Shown: piece by piece, positions 8,855 through 17,274 of the stretch
Layout of the letters: each line of letters begins with the position of its first letter
Position numbering within the stretch: the first letter of the stretch is position 1
Assembly (NCBI GenBank): GCA_964389475.1
Contig: CAYMFD010000014.1
Span: forward strand, 1 to 53,600
DNA length: 53,600 nt
Reading direction: 5' to 3'
Source: CAYMFD01 sp964389475
GTDB lineage: Bacteria > Bacteroidota > Bacteroidia > Chitinophagales > Saprospiraceae
The notes under the pieces: model-generated
Told to the model about the DNA's origin: nothing
Databases searched by the model: none
What the model saw: only the letters and a program-made list of their open reading frames with translations
Program-made: the position numbers and the translations under genes

Positions 8855-8899
8855 CATTGGCTACTTTCTTTAAAATCATAAGCGAACAATAACACACGC

Positions 8900-9562
8900 A
8901 TGTCTACAGGTACTATTTCTGATTGGGTAATTCGTAATCATAGGCACTACGTAGTAGTCAACAAGCCAGCTGGCCTCGCTGTACAGTCGGCAGATGATGA
9001 GCAGATGAGCCTAGAGCAGGTATTGAGTGCCTATACCAAGTGTAGCCTATACCCGGTGCACCGTATAGATCAGCCTGTGAGCGGCCTTGTGATATTTGGT
9101 AAGAATGGTACGGTCGCTGGTCAGATAGCTACAGCTCTGGCCAATGATGATACCGTCAAGCGATACCTAGCCCTGGTGGCGAAAGTGCCGGACCTGCCTC
9201 CGTCTAGGGAACTAAAGCACTACCTGCGCAAGCGGGGCTCTAAGACGACCATAAGTACGAGTGATGATAAGCTTGCTAAAAAGGCCGTGCTGCAATACAA
9301 GCTCCACGGCGACCTAGATAGATACCATGTGCTGGAGGTGATGCTACGTACGGGCAGGTATCACCAGATACGGGCACAACTGGCAGCCGAGGGCCTACAT
9401 ATACAGGGTGATGTCAAGTATGGGGCACGTAGAGGTAATAAGGATCGCTCGATCAGCCTCCACGCCTACCAGCTGGCTTACAAGGACCCTGTAAGTGGCG
9501 ACCCCATTACTTTTGAAGCTCCACTACCTGAGACTGGCCTGTGGTCACATGTGTCCGTGTAA
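8900..9562 (+). CDS. RluA-family pseudouridine synthase
   Basis: A 220-residue RNA pseudouridine synthase. The catalytic motif is HRIDQPVSGLVIF (about 55-67; the Asp is the nucleophile), preceded by VVNKPAGLAV and followed by LRTGRYHQIRAQLA. It has no S4 domain and is short, as in the RluA/TruC-like single-domain group. The target may be rRNA or tRNA and cannot be assigned here. It ends 6 nt before the flippase gene. Confidence 0.88.
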   Translation: MSTGTISDWVIRNHRHYVVVNKPAGLAVQSADDEQMSLEQVLSAYTKCSLYPVHRIDQPVSGLVIFGKNGTVAGQIATALANDDTVKRYLALVAKVPDLPPSRELKHYLRKRGSKTTISTSDDKLAKKAVLQYKLHGDLDRYHVLEVMLRTGRYHQIRAQLAAEGLHIQGDVKYGARRGNKDRSISLHAYQLAYKDPVSGDPITFEAPLPETGLWSHVSV

Positions 9563-9568
9563 CTGATC

Positions 9569-11011
9569 ATGAGCAAGGAGTTTCTCCTAAATATTGTCTT
9601 TTTAATTGCCATCAACTTTCTGGTAAAGCCCTTCTATCTATTCTTTATAGATGCGGAGGTGCAGCTGCAGGTTGGTCAGGTCGAGTACGGTATTTTTTTC
9701 ACGCTTTTCAATTTCGCTTTCCTCTTTCAGGTGATCAATGATCCTGGCCTCCAGAACTACACCAGCAGTAAGATGTCCGCTGATGACGATTTCGTGAGGA
9801 CTGAGTTGCCAAGCATTTTAGGTGCGAGACTATTACTATCCCTGGCCTTCTTAGCTGTGGTGTTTTTAGCCGCAGGCATGATAGGTTATCCTGCTAGGTA
9901 CTATCCTATACTCCTCCTTGTAGCTATAAATCAAATCCTGTCTACCTTCTTCTTGTTCTGCAGAGCGGCGATATCAGCCTCCAAGCGGTATAGGATGGAT
10001 AGCATGATATCTGCACTAGATAAGGTGTTGATGATCATCATCCTTGGTTACATACTATATGTAGACCCAGTGGATGAGGTGTCTATTTATCACCTGATCT
10101 ATAGTCAGACGGCGGCGTTTGTCATCGCCATCGTGGTATCTATGGTTTTATTAGGAGGTATCATAGGGCCTTTACGGCTTAGGATTGACCTAGGTAGACT
10201 GCCCAGTTTACTGCGTCAGACAGCACCCTATGCTCTGGTACTCGTATTGATGACGCTGTATACACGCCTAGATACGGTCATGCTCGAGCGACTCCTTGAC
10301 GATGGCGACTACCAGGCAGGCGTATATGCCAGCTGCTACCGCTATATGGAGGCATTGTCGATGATAGGCTACCTATTCGCTGCCTTGCTACTGCCCATGT
10401 ATGCTAGGATGCTAGCTGACAAAGAGTCGCTGCAATCGTTAGTCGATACTGCTCTAGGTGTGCTGCTGACTATTATTCTACCTATTTGTATCGTTTTGAT
10501 TTTCTATCGAGAGGAGGCTATCCTGTGGCGATACCCAGATGCTGACCAGTCATACTTTATAACCTTGGCCTTGATGATGGTCAGTGTAGCAGCTATCGCT
10601 ACAGCGTACATATATGGTACTATGCATGCCGCTAGCGGAGATCTGAGGGACGTTAATATTGTCTTTGGTGTGGGTGTACTTGTTAACGTGCTATTCAATA
10701 TAGTATTGATACCTAGGTATGCTGTGGTAGGTGCTGCTGTGGCGACTGTGGCTACCCAGATGCTGGTACTGCTCGGTCAGGCCATACTGAGTTACAGGTC
10801 ATTTGCGCTTACGCTAAAGGTGGGTTATGTCGCAAGGTTGGTGGTCTATGCTCTTGCCGTAGCGCTACTATCTGCTACCACGTACTACTATTTTCACTGG
10901 CATTGGGTGATTGAGGTCATCGTTGTGATATTAAGTGCCGGTCTCTTGTCGTTATTGATAAAAATAATCGACTCGGATATGGTACTTTCGTTGTTGAAAG
11001 GGGCAAAGTAA
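9569..11011 (+). CDS. Polysaccharide flippase (Wzx-like)
   Basis: A 480-residue membrane protein with about 12-14 hydrophobic helices, of the MATE/MOP oligosaccharide flippase superfamily (polysaccharide biosynthesis protein). Wzx-type proteins move lipid-linked repeat units from the cytoplasmic to the periplasmic face. The motif region RLDTVMLERLLDDGDYQAGVYASCYR (partly shown, about residues 229-254) is typical of the group. It is followed by a Wzz-like gene and an O-antigen ligase gene, which supports a role in surface polysaccharide assembly. Confidence 0.88.
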   Translation: MSKEFLLNIVFLIAINFLVKPFYLFFIDAEVQLQVGQVEYGIFFTLFNFAFLFQVINDPGLQNYTSSKMSADDDFVRTELPSILGARLLLSLAFLAVVFLAAGMIGYPARYYPILLLVAINQILSTFFLFCRAAISASKRYRMDSMISALDKVLMIIILGYILYVDPVDEVSIYHLIYSQTAAFVIAIVVSMVLLGGIIGPLRLRIDLGRLPSLLRQTAPYALVLVLMTLYTRLDTVMLERLLDDGDYQAGVYASCYRYMEALSMIGYLFAALLLPMYARMLADKESLQSLVDTALGVLLTIILPICIVLIFYREEAILWRYPDADQSYFITLALMMVSVAAIATAYIYGTMHAASGDLRDVNIVFGVGVLVNVLFNIVLIPRYAVVGAAVATVATQMLVLLGQAILSYRSFALTLKVGYVARLVVYALAVALLSATTYYYFHWHWVIEVIVVILSAGLLSLLIKIIDSDMVLSLLKGAK

Positions 11012-11044
11012 ATATGTACCCTAGATTATAGAAGTTAACTCACC

Positions 11045-12142
11045 ATGCAGCACGACTACTCTATGATCACCCTACTCAAGCACTTGGGTGCTCATCGCAA
11101 ATTTATACTTCGAGTCACTATGGCAGTTGCCGTATTGAGCTTGATCATTTCGTTTTTACTCCCCGTATATTATCAGTCTACGACCATCTTTTATGCTGCT
11201 AGCGAGCGACTATCTGCGCCACAGGCTATAGGTGGTACGGATCGAGACTACTATATCTACGGTACGGATGATGATAGAGATAGACTGTTATCTGTAGCCA
11301 CGTCTAGTGAGGTTAAGGGCTACCTGATCGATGCATTTGACCTGTATGAAGTCTATGATATCGACAGTAGCTCACGTAGAGGTCCCTATGAGGTCAGACT
11401 CCAGCTAGAGGATCTTTACACTGTACAGAAAGACGACCTAGGAGGTATAGAGATATCAGTAGAAGATACAGATAGACATCGTGCCGCTAATATGGCCAAT
11501 GCAGCGAGAGATAAGATAAGCACGATCGTGCAGAACATGATCAAGCAGAGCCAGAAGAAGATGATGGATAACCTCTCTGCTAATCTAGTGACAAAGGAGG
11601 GACTGATCGAGGAGACAGATCAAGAGTTGCGAAAACTGCGAGAGCAGTACCAGATCTACGATACTAAGACGCAAGGTGGCCTTTTTGCAGAGCTACTTAC
11701 AGAGACCAATGCTGATATGAGTCAGATCCAGGGTAAGCTGGCGCTGAAAGGGTCTGTGCCACGAGATAGTATACGTAAGTGGTCTGCTAGACTCAAAGGA
11801 CTGGAGACTAAGAAGACAGAACTTGCTAAGAATCTGCAGCTCTACAACTCGGGTGTGGCTAGTGTCATGAATGTGGAGCAGGTACTAGCTAGGTACTCTA
11901 GCCAATACAATGTAGATAGAGAACGATATAATCAGTTGATGGCCAGCTACACGGCGCCATTTACCGCCCTACATATCGTTGAGGTCGCCGGTGTGCCAGT
12001 CGTTAAGAGTAGGCCCAAAAAAGCAATCGTCATCATAGCAGCTACCTTGATAGCCGCGATCCTATCCATCCTGTTTGTGCTGATTAGAGAGTCGCTACGA
12101 CAGGTCCCATGGCGGGAGATTTTCGCTGACGGCGCAGTATAG
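11045..12142 (+). CDS. Wzz-like polysaccharide chain-length protein
   Basis: A 365-residue protein with one membrane helix near each end (about 20-42 and 327-349) and a large, partly coiled-coil periplasmic domain. This is the polysaccharide co-polymerase (Wzz/chain-length determinant) layout; there is no C-terminal tyrosine kinase domain. A proline-containing segment (VVKSRPKKAIVI) precedes the second helix as in the family. It sits between the flippase and the ligase. Confidence 0.8.
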   Translation: MQHDYSMITLLKHLGAHRKFILRVTMAVAVLSLIISFLLPVYYQSTTIFYAASERLSAPQAIGGTDRDYYIYGTDDDRDRLLSVATSSEVKGYLIDAFDLYEVYDIDSSSRRGPYEVRLQLEDLYTVQKDDLGGIEISVEDTDRHRAANMANAARDKISTIVQNMIKQSQKKMMDNLSANLVTKEGLIEETDQELRKLREQYQIYDTKTQGGLFAELLTETNADMSQIQGKLALKGSVPRDSIRKWSARLKGLETKKTELAKNLQLYNSGVASVMNVEQVLARYSSQYNVDRERYNQLMASYTAPFTALHIVEVAGVPVVKSRPKKAIVIIAATLIAAILSILFVLIRESLRQVPWREIFADGAV

Positions 12143-12146
12143 TGCT

Positions 12147-13589
12147 ATGTACACCATAGGTAAGCAGGACATATGGCAATTGCTGACCCGCGGGTTTGCT
12201 GTTGTCTTGGTGGTTATAGCGGGGTTCGCTGTTGCTAAAGACGCCTGGTGGTTATTCGGGCTTCCTGTGCTGGCCTGCCTAGCAGCTATTACACTGCTCG
12301 ATTACAGGTGGTTGTATTTTGCATTTTTCGGACTTGTTCCTTTTTCGACCGAGGTCGACCTGCCTGGAGGGCTAGGTACAGACCTGCCTACAGAGCCCAT
12401 CATGCTCGCCTTGACCGGCATAGCGGTGGTGCTTGCCCTCATGCGATGGAGAGAGGTAGACACTAGGTATATAACGCATAGTTTCACCCTCATACTGGTG
12501 GTACATATACTGTGGATACTGGTCACTGCGGTACTATCTACACACCCGGTGATATCTTTTAAGTTCTTACTGGCCAAGTTATGGTACGTCATACCCTTCT
12601 ACGCCATGACCATCTACATTCTGCGGGACGATCGCATGATCGAGTGGTGTTGGCGTTTATTTTTCGTAGGGTTGGCTGTGTCGGTATCGACAGTGGTGAT
12701 CCGGTTTATACCGTACAACTTCGAGTTTAAGTACATCGAGAAGATCATGCAGCCCTTCTTTCGTAATCACGTTAACTATGCGGCGATCATGGCGGTCTCA
12801 CTACCTTGGCTATGGGCCCTTTGGCAGCGTAGCGGGGGTAAGCTTATGTCTTGGTCGTTAGTGGGGATAGTGTTTTTTGCCACAGCGACCTACTATTCTT
12901 ACACTAGGGCGGCGATTGCGAGCATACCGATAGCGATCATTATGTATTACGTGATCAAGCTACGTCTACTGCGAGTTGTGGTGGGCTTTGCCAGTATAGG
13001 GGCCATCGTGTTACTAGCTCACTTGCTGACGGATCGCAACTGGCTAGAGTATGCTCCCGATTATACTAAGACAGTCTCGCATAGGAGTTTTGACGATCTC
13101 TTATCTGCTACAGCTAAGGGAGAGGATATCTCGACTATGGAGCGAGTGTACCGGTGGGTGGCCGCTGGTCGTATGATTGCGGACAAACCACTGCATGGCT
13201 TCGGACCAGGATCTTTTTACGAAAGCTATAGGCCGTATACCGTCACCGCATTTAAGACTTACGTCAGCGATAATCCTCAGAAGAGCGGTATACACAGTTA
13301 CTACCTTATGACGTGGGTCGATCAAGGGGTGATAGGACTCCTCATATTTCTACTGCTCACCGTATGGCCCCTACTCTACGGAGAGCGGCTCTACCACCTG
13401 ATAGAGGATGGTGGTGATAAGATATGGTTGATGGCTAGCCTCTTGTGCTTGATAGTGATAGATGTCATTATTCTTATTAATGACTTGCTAGAGGTTGATA
13501 AGGTGGGTCCACTATATTTTTTCAGCTTAGCTATCATCGTCGTTGTGTCTATGCGGCATCGAGATAAAGCCGCTCTAGACCCTAACTAG
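12147..13589 (+). CDS. O-antigen ligase family protein
   Basis: A 480-residue polytopic membrane protein of the Wzy/WaaL superfamily. The long periplasmic loop has the sequence HGFGPGSFYESY and, later, SGIHSYYLMTWVDQGVIGLL, containing the conserved His and the Gxxx motifs of O-antigen ligases and polymerases. It either polymerises or attaches the polysaccharide moved by the upstream flippase; sequence alone does not distinguish the two. It starts 4 nt after the Wzz-like gene. Confidence 0.85.
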   Translation: MYTIGKQDIWQLLTRGFAVVLVVIAGFAVAKDAWWLFGLPVLACLAAITLLDYRWLYFAFFGLVPFSTEVDLPGGLGTDLPTEPIMLALTGIAVVLALMRWREVDTRYITHSFTLILVVHILWILVTAVLSTHPVISFKFLLAKLWYVIPFYAMTIYILRDDRMIEWCWRLFFVGLAVSVSTVVIRFIPYNFEFKYIEKIMQPFFRNHVNYAAIMAVSLPWLWALWQRSGGKLMSWSLVGIVFFATATYYSYTRAAIASIPIAIIMYYVIKLRLLRVVVGFASIGAIVLLAHLLTDRNWLEYAPDYTKTVSHRSFDDLLSATAKGEDISTMERVYRWVAAGRMIADKPLHGFGPGSFYESYRPYTVTAFKTYVSDNPQKSGIHSYYLMTWVDQGVIGLLIFLLLTVWPLLYGERLYHLIEDGGDKIWLMASLLCLIVIDVIILINDLLEVDKVGPLYFFSLAIIVVVSMRHRDKAALDPN

Positions 13590-13723
13590 AGCCGAAGTCT
13601 TCTGTGCGACTTATGCTCCCTGAGCCCTCTATTCACGGTGGTTCTAGTCCTAGCAACATCCCCTTTTATTGTGCTGGGCATTATTTTAACCTTTTATTTA
13701 TCAAGTAACCGTGCAACAGAAGC

Positions 13724-13731
13724 TATCTTTA
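13724..13731 (+). promoter_or_regulatory. Near-consensus -7 element
   Basis: TATCTTTA differs from TAnnTTTG only in the last base and lies 30 nt before the ATG of the T9SS cargo gene, after the 172-nt gap that follows the polysaccharide genes. Confidence 0.4.
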
Positions 13732-13761
13732 CCTAGTATTAGAAAGTAGAAGATTCTAACA

Positions 13762-14439
13762 ATGAAGAAAACTGTACTCTATTTATTTGCTTTTTGTCTA
13801 TATGGCTCTGTTGTTTCAGCTCAGGTATCGCCTAGCCCTGCTACACAGGAAGTAGGAGGTTCCGTTGATATGCTTGACATTGAAGCGAAGTTTGATCTGA
13901 CGAATGGTACTACTGAGCAACCCATTAGATGGGCGGTAGAATTTGGTGGTGACTGGCCTGCAGATTGGCAGGCATGGGTATGTGATGAAAACCTATGTTA
14001 TACACCAGGGATTGTTCAAGATCCGCAAGGCTCTGTACTCGACTCCAGAGAAACCGAGAACTGGTCGCTACACTCCAATCCGCAGGGTATCCCAGGCGTG
14101 GGTACGCTAATACTGCATATAACAGATGAAGTAACGGGTGATACATTAACGACTGTCGAGGTCGTATACAATGTACTTACAAGTAGTACTGGCGAACTAG
14201 TACAACAAGCTGTGATTAACCTATATCCAAATCCTACTGTAGACTTCTTTCAGATAGACAATGATGCTACTGTAAGTTCTGTGCAGTTGTTTGATATCGT
14301 GGGTAGAGAGGTGTTTAACCGTAACCATACGGCTGGTAGCCAGTACGATGTATCTACACTACGTAATGGTATGTACCTCGTACGTCTGATGGACGATAAT
14401 GGTGACCTTCTTAAAAGTACCCGCCTCAGTAAGCACTAG
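13762..14439 (+). CDS. T9SS type A sorting domain protein
   Basis: A 225-residue secreted protein. It has a signal peptide (MKKTVLYLFAFCLYGSVVSA), a mature domain of about 120 residues of unknown function with two close cysteines (WVCDENLCY), and a C-terminal type IX sorting domain (INLYPNPTVDFFQI, GMYLVRL, about 150-225). The protein should be exported by Sec and then secreted or anchored by the T9SS. It stands alone, with its own promoter and terminator. Confidence 0.88.
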   Translation: MKKTVLYLFAFCLYGSVVSAQVSPSPATQEVGGSVDMLDIEAKFDLTNGTTEQPIRWAVEFGGDWPADWQAWVCDENLCYTPGIVQDPQGSVLDSRETENWSLHSNPQGIPGVGTLILHITDEVTGDTLTTVEVVYNVLTSSTGELVQQAVINLYPNPTVDFFQIDNDATVSSVQLFDIVGREVFNRNHTAGSQYDVSTLRNGMYLVRLMDDNGDLLKSTRLSKH

Positions 14440-14498
14440 GATTACACTTTTTCATCTGGGATCATATTGTCCCGGATAGAGACATAGAATTATAAAAG

Positions 14499-14529
14499 AA
14501 AGGCTATCTACACTACGTAGATGGCCTTT
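14499..14529. terminator. Bidirectional terminator
   Basis: A 13-bp stem with one T-G pair (AAAGGCTATCTAC at 14499-14511 with 14517-14529) and a 5-nt loop runs into T7 on the plus strand and is preceded by A-rich sequence. It lies between convergent genes and can end both. Confidence 0.8.
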
Positions 14530-14531
14530 TT

Positions 14532-15539
14532 TTATGATGCTAGCATCTCTCGTACAGATCGTAGGGCAGACATACCATCAGTAAAGGATGGTAACTCAAA
14601 GCCACCAGCTGTATTAAGTTCGCTGATGGTGCTCAGTATTTGCCAGTGTCGTTTTATGTCTTTGGCATTCTGCCAGAAACTGTGGCACTTATCATAGATG
14701 TGTAGTGGCTCGCTCTTGGCTCCATTGATTTCGATAACTTTGAAGTTACCAGCAGCTATTGCCGCCTGGTCATTTGCCTTGAGGTCCATACGATAAAAGT
14801 ACAGCTGCCCAAAACCCTCAACTGCTTCAGCACAGTCTTGGCAGAACTTGGTGTCGATATGCCGCATGAGGCTGTGAAAGCTGGCCCCTTTGCCGTAGTT
14901 GCCGATGCTGTGTACAGTAACACTCACATCCACATCTGGCACCCATGTCCATTTGTCCTTCCATCGATTAAGTACAGTTTCTTTACAGAGGTAGGGGTGA
15001 GGGTGGTTGAGGATTAAGTCCTTAAGGCTAGTAGTACCGTCGCCGGTTACTGTGGGGTATTTTTTTTCGATGAGTGAAAGTACCTCCGTCTTCTGCGTAT
15101 CTGGCCACTTAGCTATAAGTAGTGCATATTCTTTGTCATAGTTGATATACTCTTGTAGTAGCCACTGGCGGCCCATGTCTAGGCTCTCTAGTAGTTCTCT
15201 TGCATGGGTGTGTCCTGAGACCTTGTACACGTGGTGACCTTTGAGTCCTATATCCGGCTTAATGATGATCGGGTAGGTAAGCCCCGCTGTCTGTAGCTGG
15301 TTTATGAGGTCTGTCAAGGGATCATATACGACCGTCTTAGGTCTATATATAGCTGGTATGAGGTGATCTATGGCCTCCTTGCTTTCGTCGAGCATACCTC
15401 CGAAGGGGATAGCAGGATTAGCTGCCGAAAAGAAAGTCATTGATCGGTGCTTAGCACTATACCATAGGAAATGCCCCATCGACTGCCAATAGAAATGCTT
15501 TGACACCCAAAACCCCCGATCTAGCCACTTGATAGCCAT
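14532..15539 (-). CDS. ATP-grasp domain protein
   Basis: A 335-residue protein with an ATP-grasp fold similar to D-alanine-D-alanine ligase-like and carboxylate-amine ligases. Visible parts are YPIIIKPDIGLKGHHVYKV (nucleotide-binding lysine region, about 93-111), WLLQEYINYDKEYALLIAK and, near the end, FKVIEINGAKSEPLHIYD, which supplies the metal-binding Glu and Asn. The substrate is unknown. It is a single gene converging with the T9SS gene. The long aromatic N-terminus resembles the wax-ester/ligase-like proteins of Bacteroidota only loosely. Confidence 0.75.
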   Translation of the reverse strand: MAIKWLDRGFWVSKHFYWQSMGHFLWYSAKHRSMTFFSAANPAIPFGGMLDESKEAIDHLIPAIYRPKTVVYDPLTDLINQLQTAGLTYPIIIKPDIGLKGHHVYKVSGHTHARELLESLDMGRQWLLQEYINYDKEYALLIAKWPDTQKTEVLSLIEKKYPTVTGDGTTSLKDLILNHPHPYLCKETVLNRWKDKWTWVPDVDVSVTVHSIGNYGKGASFHSLMRHIDTKFCQDCAEAVEGFGQLYFYRMDLKANDQAAIAAGNFKVIEINGAKSEPLHIYDKCHSFWQNAKDIKRHWQILSTISELNTAGGFELPSFTDGMSALRSVREMLAS

Positions 15540-15630
15540 CTAGTAAATATAGCAAGACTCAGCAATAGTGGGACGGGATCGAACACACATGACGCGGATA
15601 GTGCGGATGATCACAGCTCAGATAGTCGAA

Positions 15631-15665
15631 AGTCCAAAGTGCGAAAGTTAAAAGGGTAGCGAATG
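15631..15665 (+). repeat. Composite repeat, left copy, part A
   Basis: This 35-nt sequence with AAAGT-type units (AGTCCAAAGTGCGAAAGTT...) matches the minus strand of 21282-21316 at 31 of 35 positions. Confidence 0.85.
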
Positions 15666-15837
15666 TCAAATGACGCGTGTGGAATGAGATGTTGTCAAGC
15701 CCCGGAACAGTCTAAGCTCAAGCAGCACGAGGTACAAGCAGTACGTTTTCGACCACTTTAGTGTCGATAAGTGCCACTGACTGTAAAAGTCAGGCGATAG
15801 GTGTTATTGTGCTACGTAATGAAAGGTGTCGTATCAC

Positions 15838-15885
15838 GACGCGGACAAGTCCCTCCATCTTGAGGAAGGGACTTAGGGAGGGTCC
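15838..15885 (+). repeat. Composite repeat, left copy, part B (hairpin)
   Basis: This 48-nt sequence matches the minus strand of 21147-21194 at 45 of 48 positions. It contains a hairpin with arms AAGTCCCT and AGGGACTT. Part A lies outside and part B inside relative to the 15.9-21.1 kb gene block, as in the right copy. Confidence 0.9.
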
Positions 15886-15911
15886 GACAAAAATCACACA
15901 ATAAGCTACAA

Positions 15912-16667
15912 CTACGCCTTCAGAAATTTGCCGATTGCTTGCTTACTAAAACCACTCAGCACTAGGCGGCCACTCACAGCAGCTCGCTCTGCTAGTAAGC
16001 TATCCCAGTCGTCTGTCCCTTTCCAGAATACTTCTTTGAGTAGGGTCATCGCTTCAGGGTTCATCGTACGTAGGATGTCTGTGAAGTGCTGGATGTATTC
16101 GTCTAGCTGTTCTACCGTATCGAAGACCTCGTTGTATAGTCCTTTTTGTTTAGCCCAGGCTGCTGTACGCCACTCTGTGGCATTGATGGCCATCTCGGAG
16201 AAAGCACTGAGCCCTACTTTTCGCTCGACAGCGGGACCTATCACGAATGGTCCTATACCGACGGCCAGCTCGCTGAGTTTGACGGAGCCGTACTTGGTAG
16301 CCATGCAGTAGTCCGCCGCTGAGGCTAGACCTACGCCGCCGCCCACAGCCTTGCCCTGTACTCTACAGATGATAAGCTTAGGACACTTACGCATAGTATT
16401 GATCACCGTTGCAAATCCCATAAAGAAGGTCTTGCCAGTCGGATAATCGTCAATCGCTACGAGTTCCGTAAAGCTTGCTCCAGCACAGAAGGTGCGATCT
16501 CCGCCGCTCTTGAGCACGACAAGGATGACCTCGTCCTTATCTCCTGCGGCAGTAATTGCCGCCGCTAGCTCAGCGAGAGTGTCGCTAGGTAAGGAGTTAT
16601 GCGCCTCGGTGAAAAATTCGATGGTGGCTACACCGTTATCGATAGTTGTGTTAACGTAAGATTTCAT
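15912..16667 (-). CDS. Enoyl-CoA hydratase/isomerase family protein
   Basis: A 251-residue crotonase-fold protein. The oxyanion-hole segments are FCAGASFTEL (about 60-69) and GKAVGGGVGLASAADY (about 105-120). The Glu of KLSELAVGIGP matches the second catalytic Glu of enoyl-CoA hydratases, while the first (GGGCE in the rat enzyme) is Gly here. Its nearness to paaZ suggests it belongs to ring-cleavage or fatty-acid beta-oxidation in the manner of PaaF/PaaG, but the other paa genes are absent from the window. Its ATG overlaps the stop of the HepT-like gene (ATGA), so translation is coupled. Confidence 0.85.
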   Translation of the reverse strand: MKSYVNTTIDNGVATIEFFTEAHNSLPSDTLAELAAAITAAGDKDEVILVVLKSGGDRTFCAGASFTELVAIDDYPTGKTFFMGFATVINTMRKCPKLIICRVQGKAVGGGVGLASAADYCMATKYGSVKLSELAVGIGPFVIGPAVERKVGLSAFSEMAINATEWRTAAWAKQKGLYNEVFDTVEQLDEYIQHFTDILRTMNPEAMTLLKEVFWKGTDDWDSLLAERAAVSGRLVLSGFSKQAIGKFLKA

Positions 16668-17014
16668 TGTTGGTCTGTAGGCTTATTCAGTAATACTTGT
16701 ACTTCCTCTTTCAGAGTCGGAAGGTAGTCATTACTGATGAGCCATAGAGACTGAGGTGCCACAACGCCGACATTATGTATAATCTGATGGCAAGTAATTA
16801 GTATCTTACTTTGGTTACTAAACTTAGTGTCTTCATCCACCCATTGTACATGCTGAATAGATTCTCCGATAATCTCAAGGCATCTTTCAATAGCTCGTTG
16901 AGTTTTGCGATCTATCTCAAAAGCATCATAGTTGCCTATATCGCCGATGAAGAGCTCAATCTCTTCTATCATTTGCACAATATCTTTAAGTAGTTTTCTG
17001 GTTTCTATGTGCAT
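16664..17014 (-). CDS. HepT-like (DUF86) protein with degenerate HEPN motif
   Basis: A 116-residue helical protein of the HepT/DUF86 family, recognised from FEIDRKTQRAIERCLEIIGESIQHV and DYLPTLKEEV. In active HepT toxins the RNase motif is RNxxxH inside a segment like GMRNRLIH; the ungapped equivalent here is ITCHQIIH, so the catalytic Arg is Cys while the His remains. No MntA-type nucleotidyltransferase antitoxin is adjacent. It is probably not an active toxin. Start chosen at MHIETRK, where family similarity begins; an ATG at 17047 would add 11 residues. Overlaps the enoyl-CoA hydratase gene. Confidence 0.75.
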   Translation of the reverse strand: MHIETRKLLKDIVQMIEEIELFIGDIGNYDAFEIDRKTQRAIERCLEIIGESIQHVQWVDEDTKFSNQSKILITCHQIIHNVGVVAPQSLWLISNDYLPTLKEEVQVLLNKPTDQQ

Positions 17015-17274
17015 CGAATCCGTGCTTTGTGTGGTCTGAAACGCCAAGGATAACAGCGATTAAGACGGCTTACACGTCAATGAGGTCACATTTTCTCTGC
17101 GTATTTATTACAAACTTTCAGCCAATGTTGTTGGATGTTGCTATCAATGCTCTATTTGGCCCGACTCAGCACCAGCGTCTGATAATACTTTAAGGTGCGA
17201 AGCGAAAAGTAGCGCTTTAGCTCAAGCTCTACTTTAGTTGAGTGGGTGCTGCTAGGAGCGAGCGGAGTATGGCA

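Larger units (their letters stand above)
15540..15911. other. Non-coding stretch holding repeats
   Basis: No plausible gene is visible. It holds the two parts of the left composite repeat (15631-15665 and 15838-15885) and the promoter region of the ATP-grasp gene. Confidence 0.7.
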
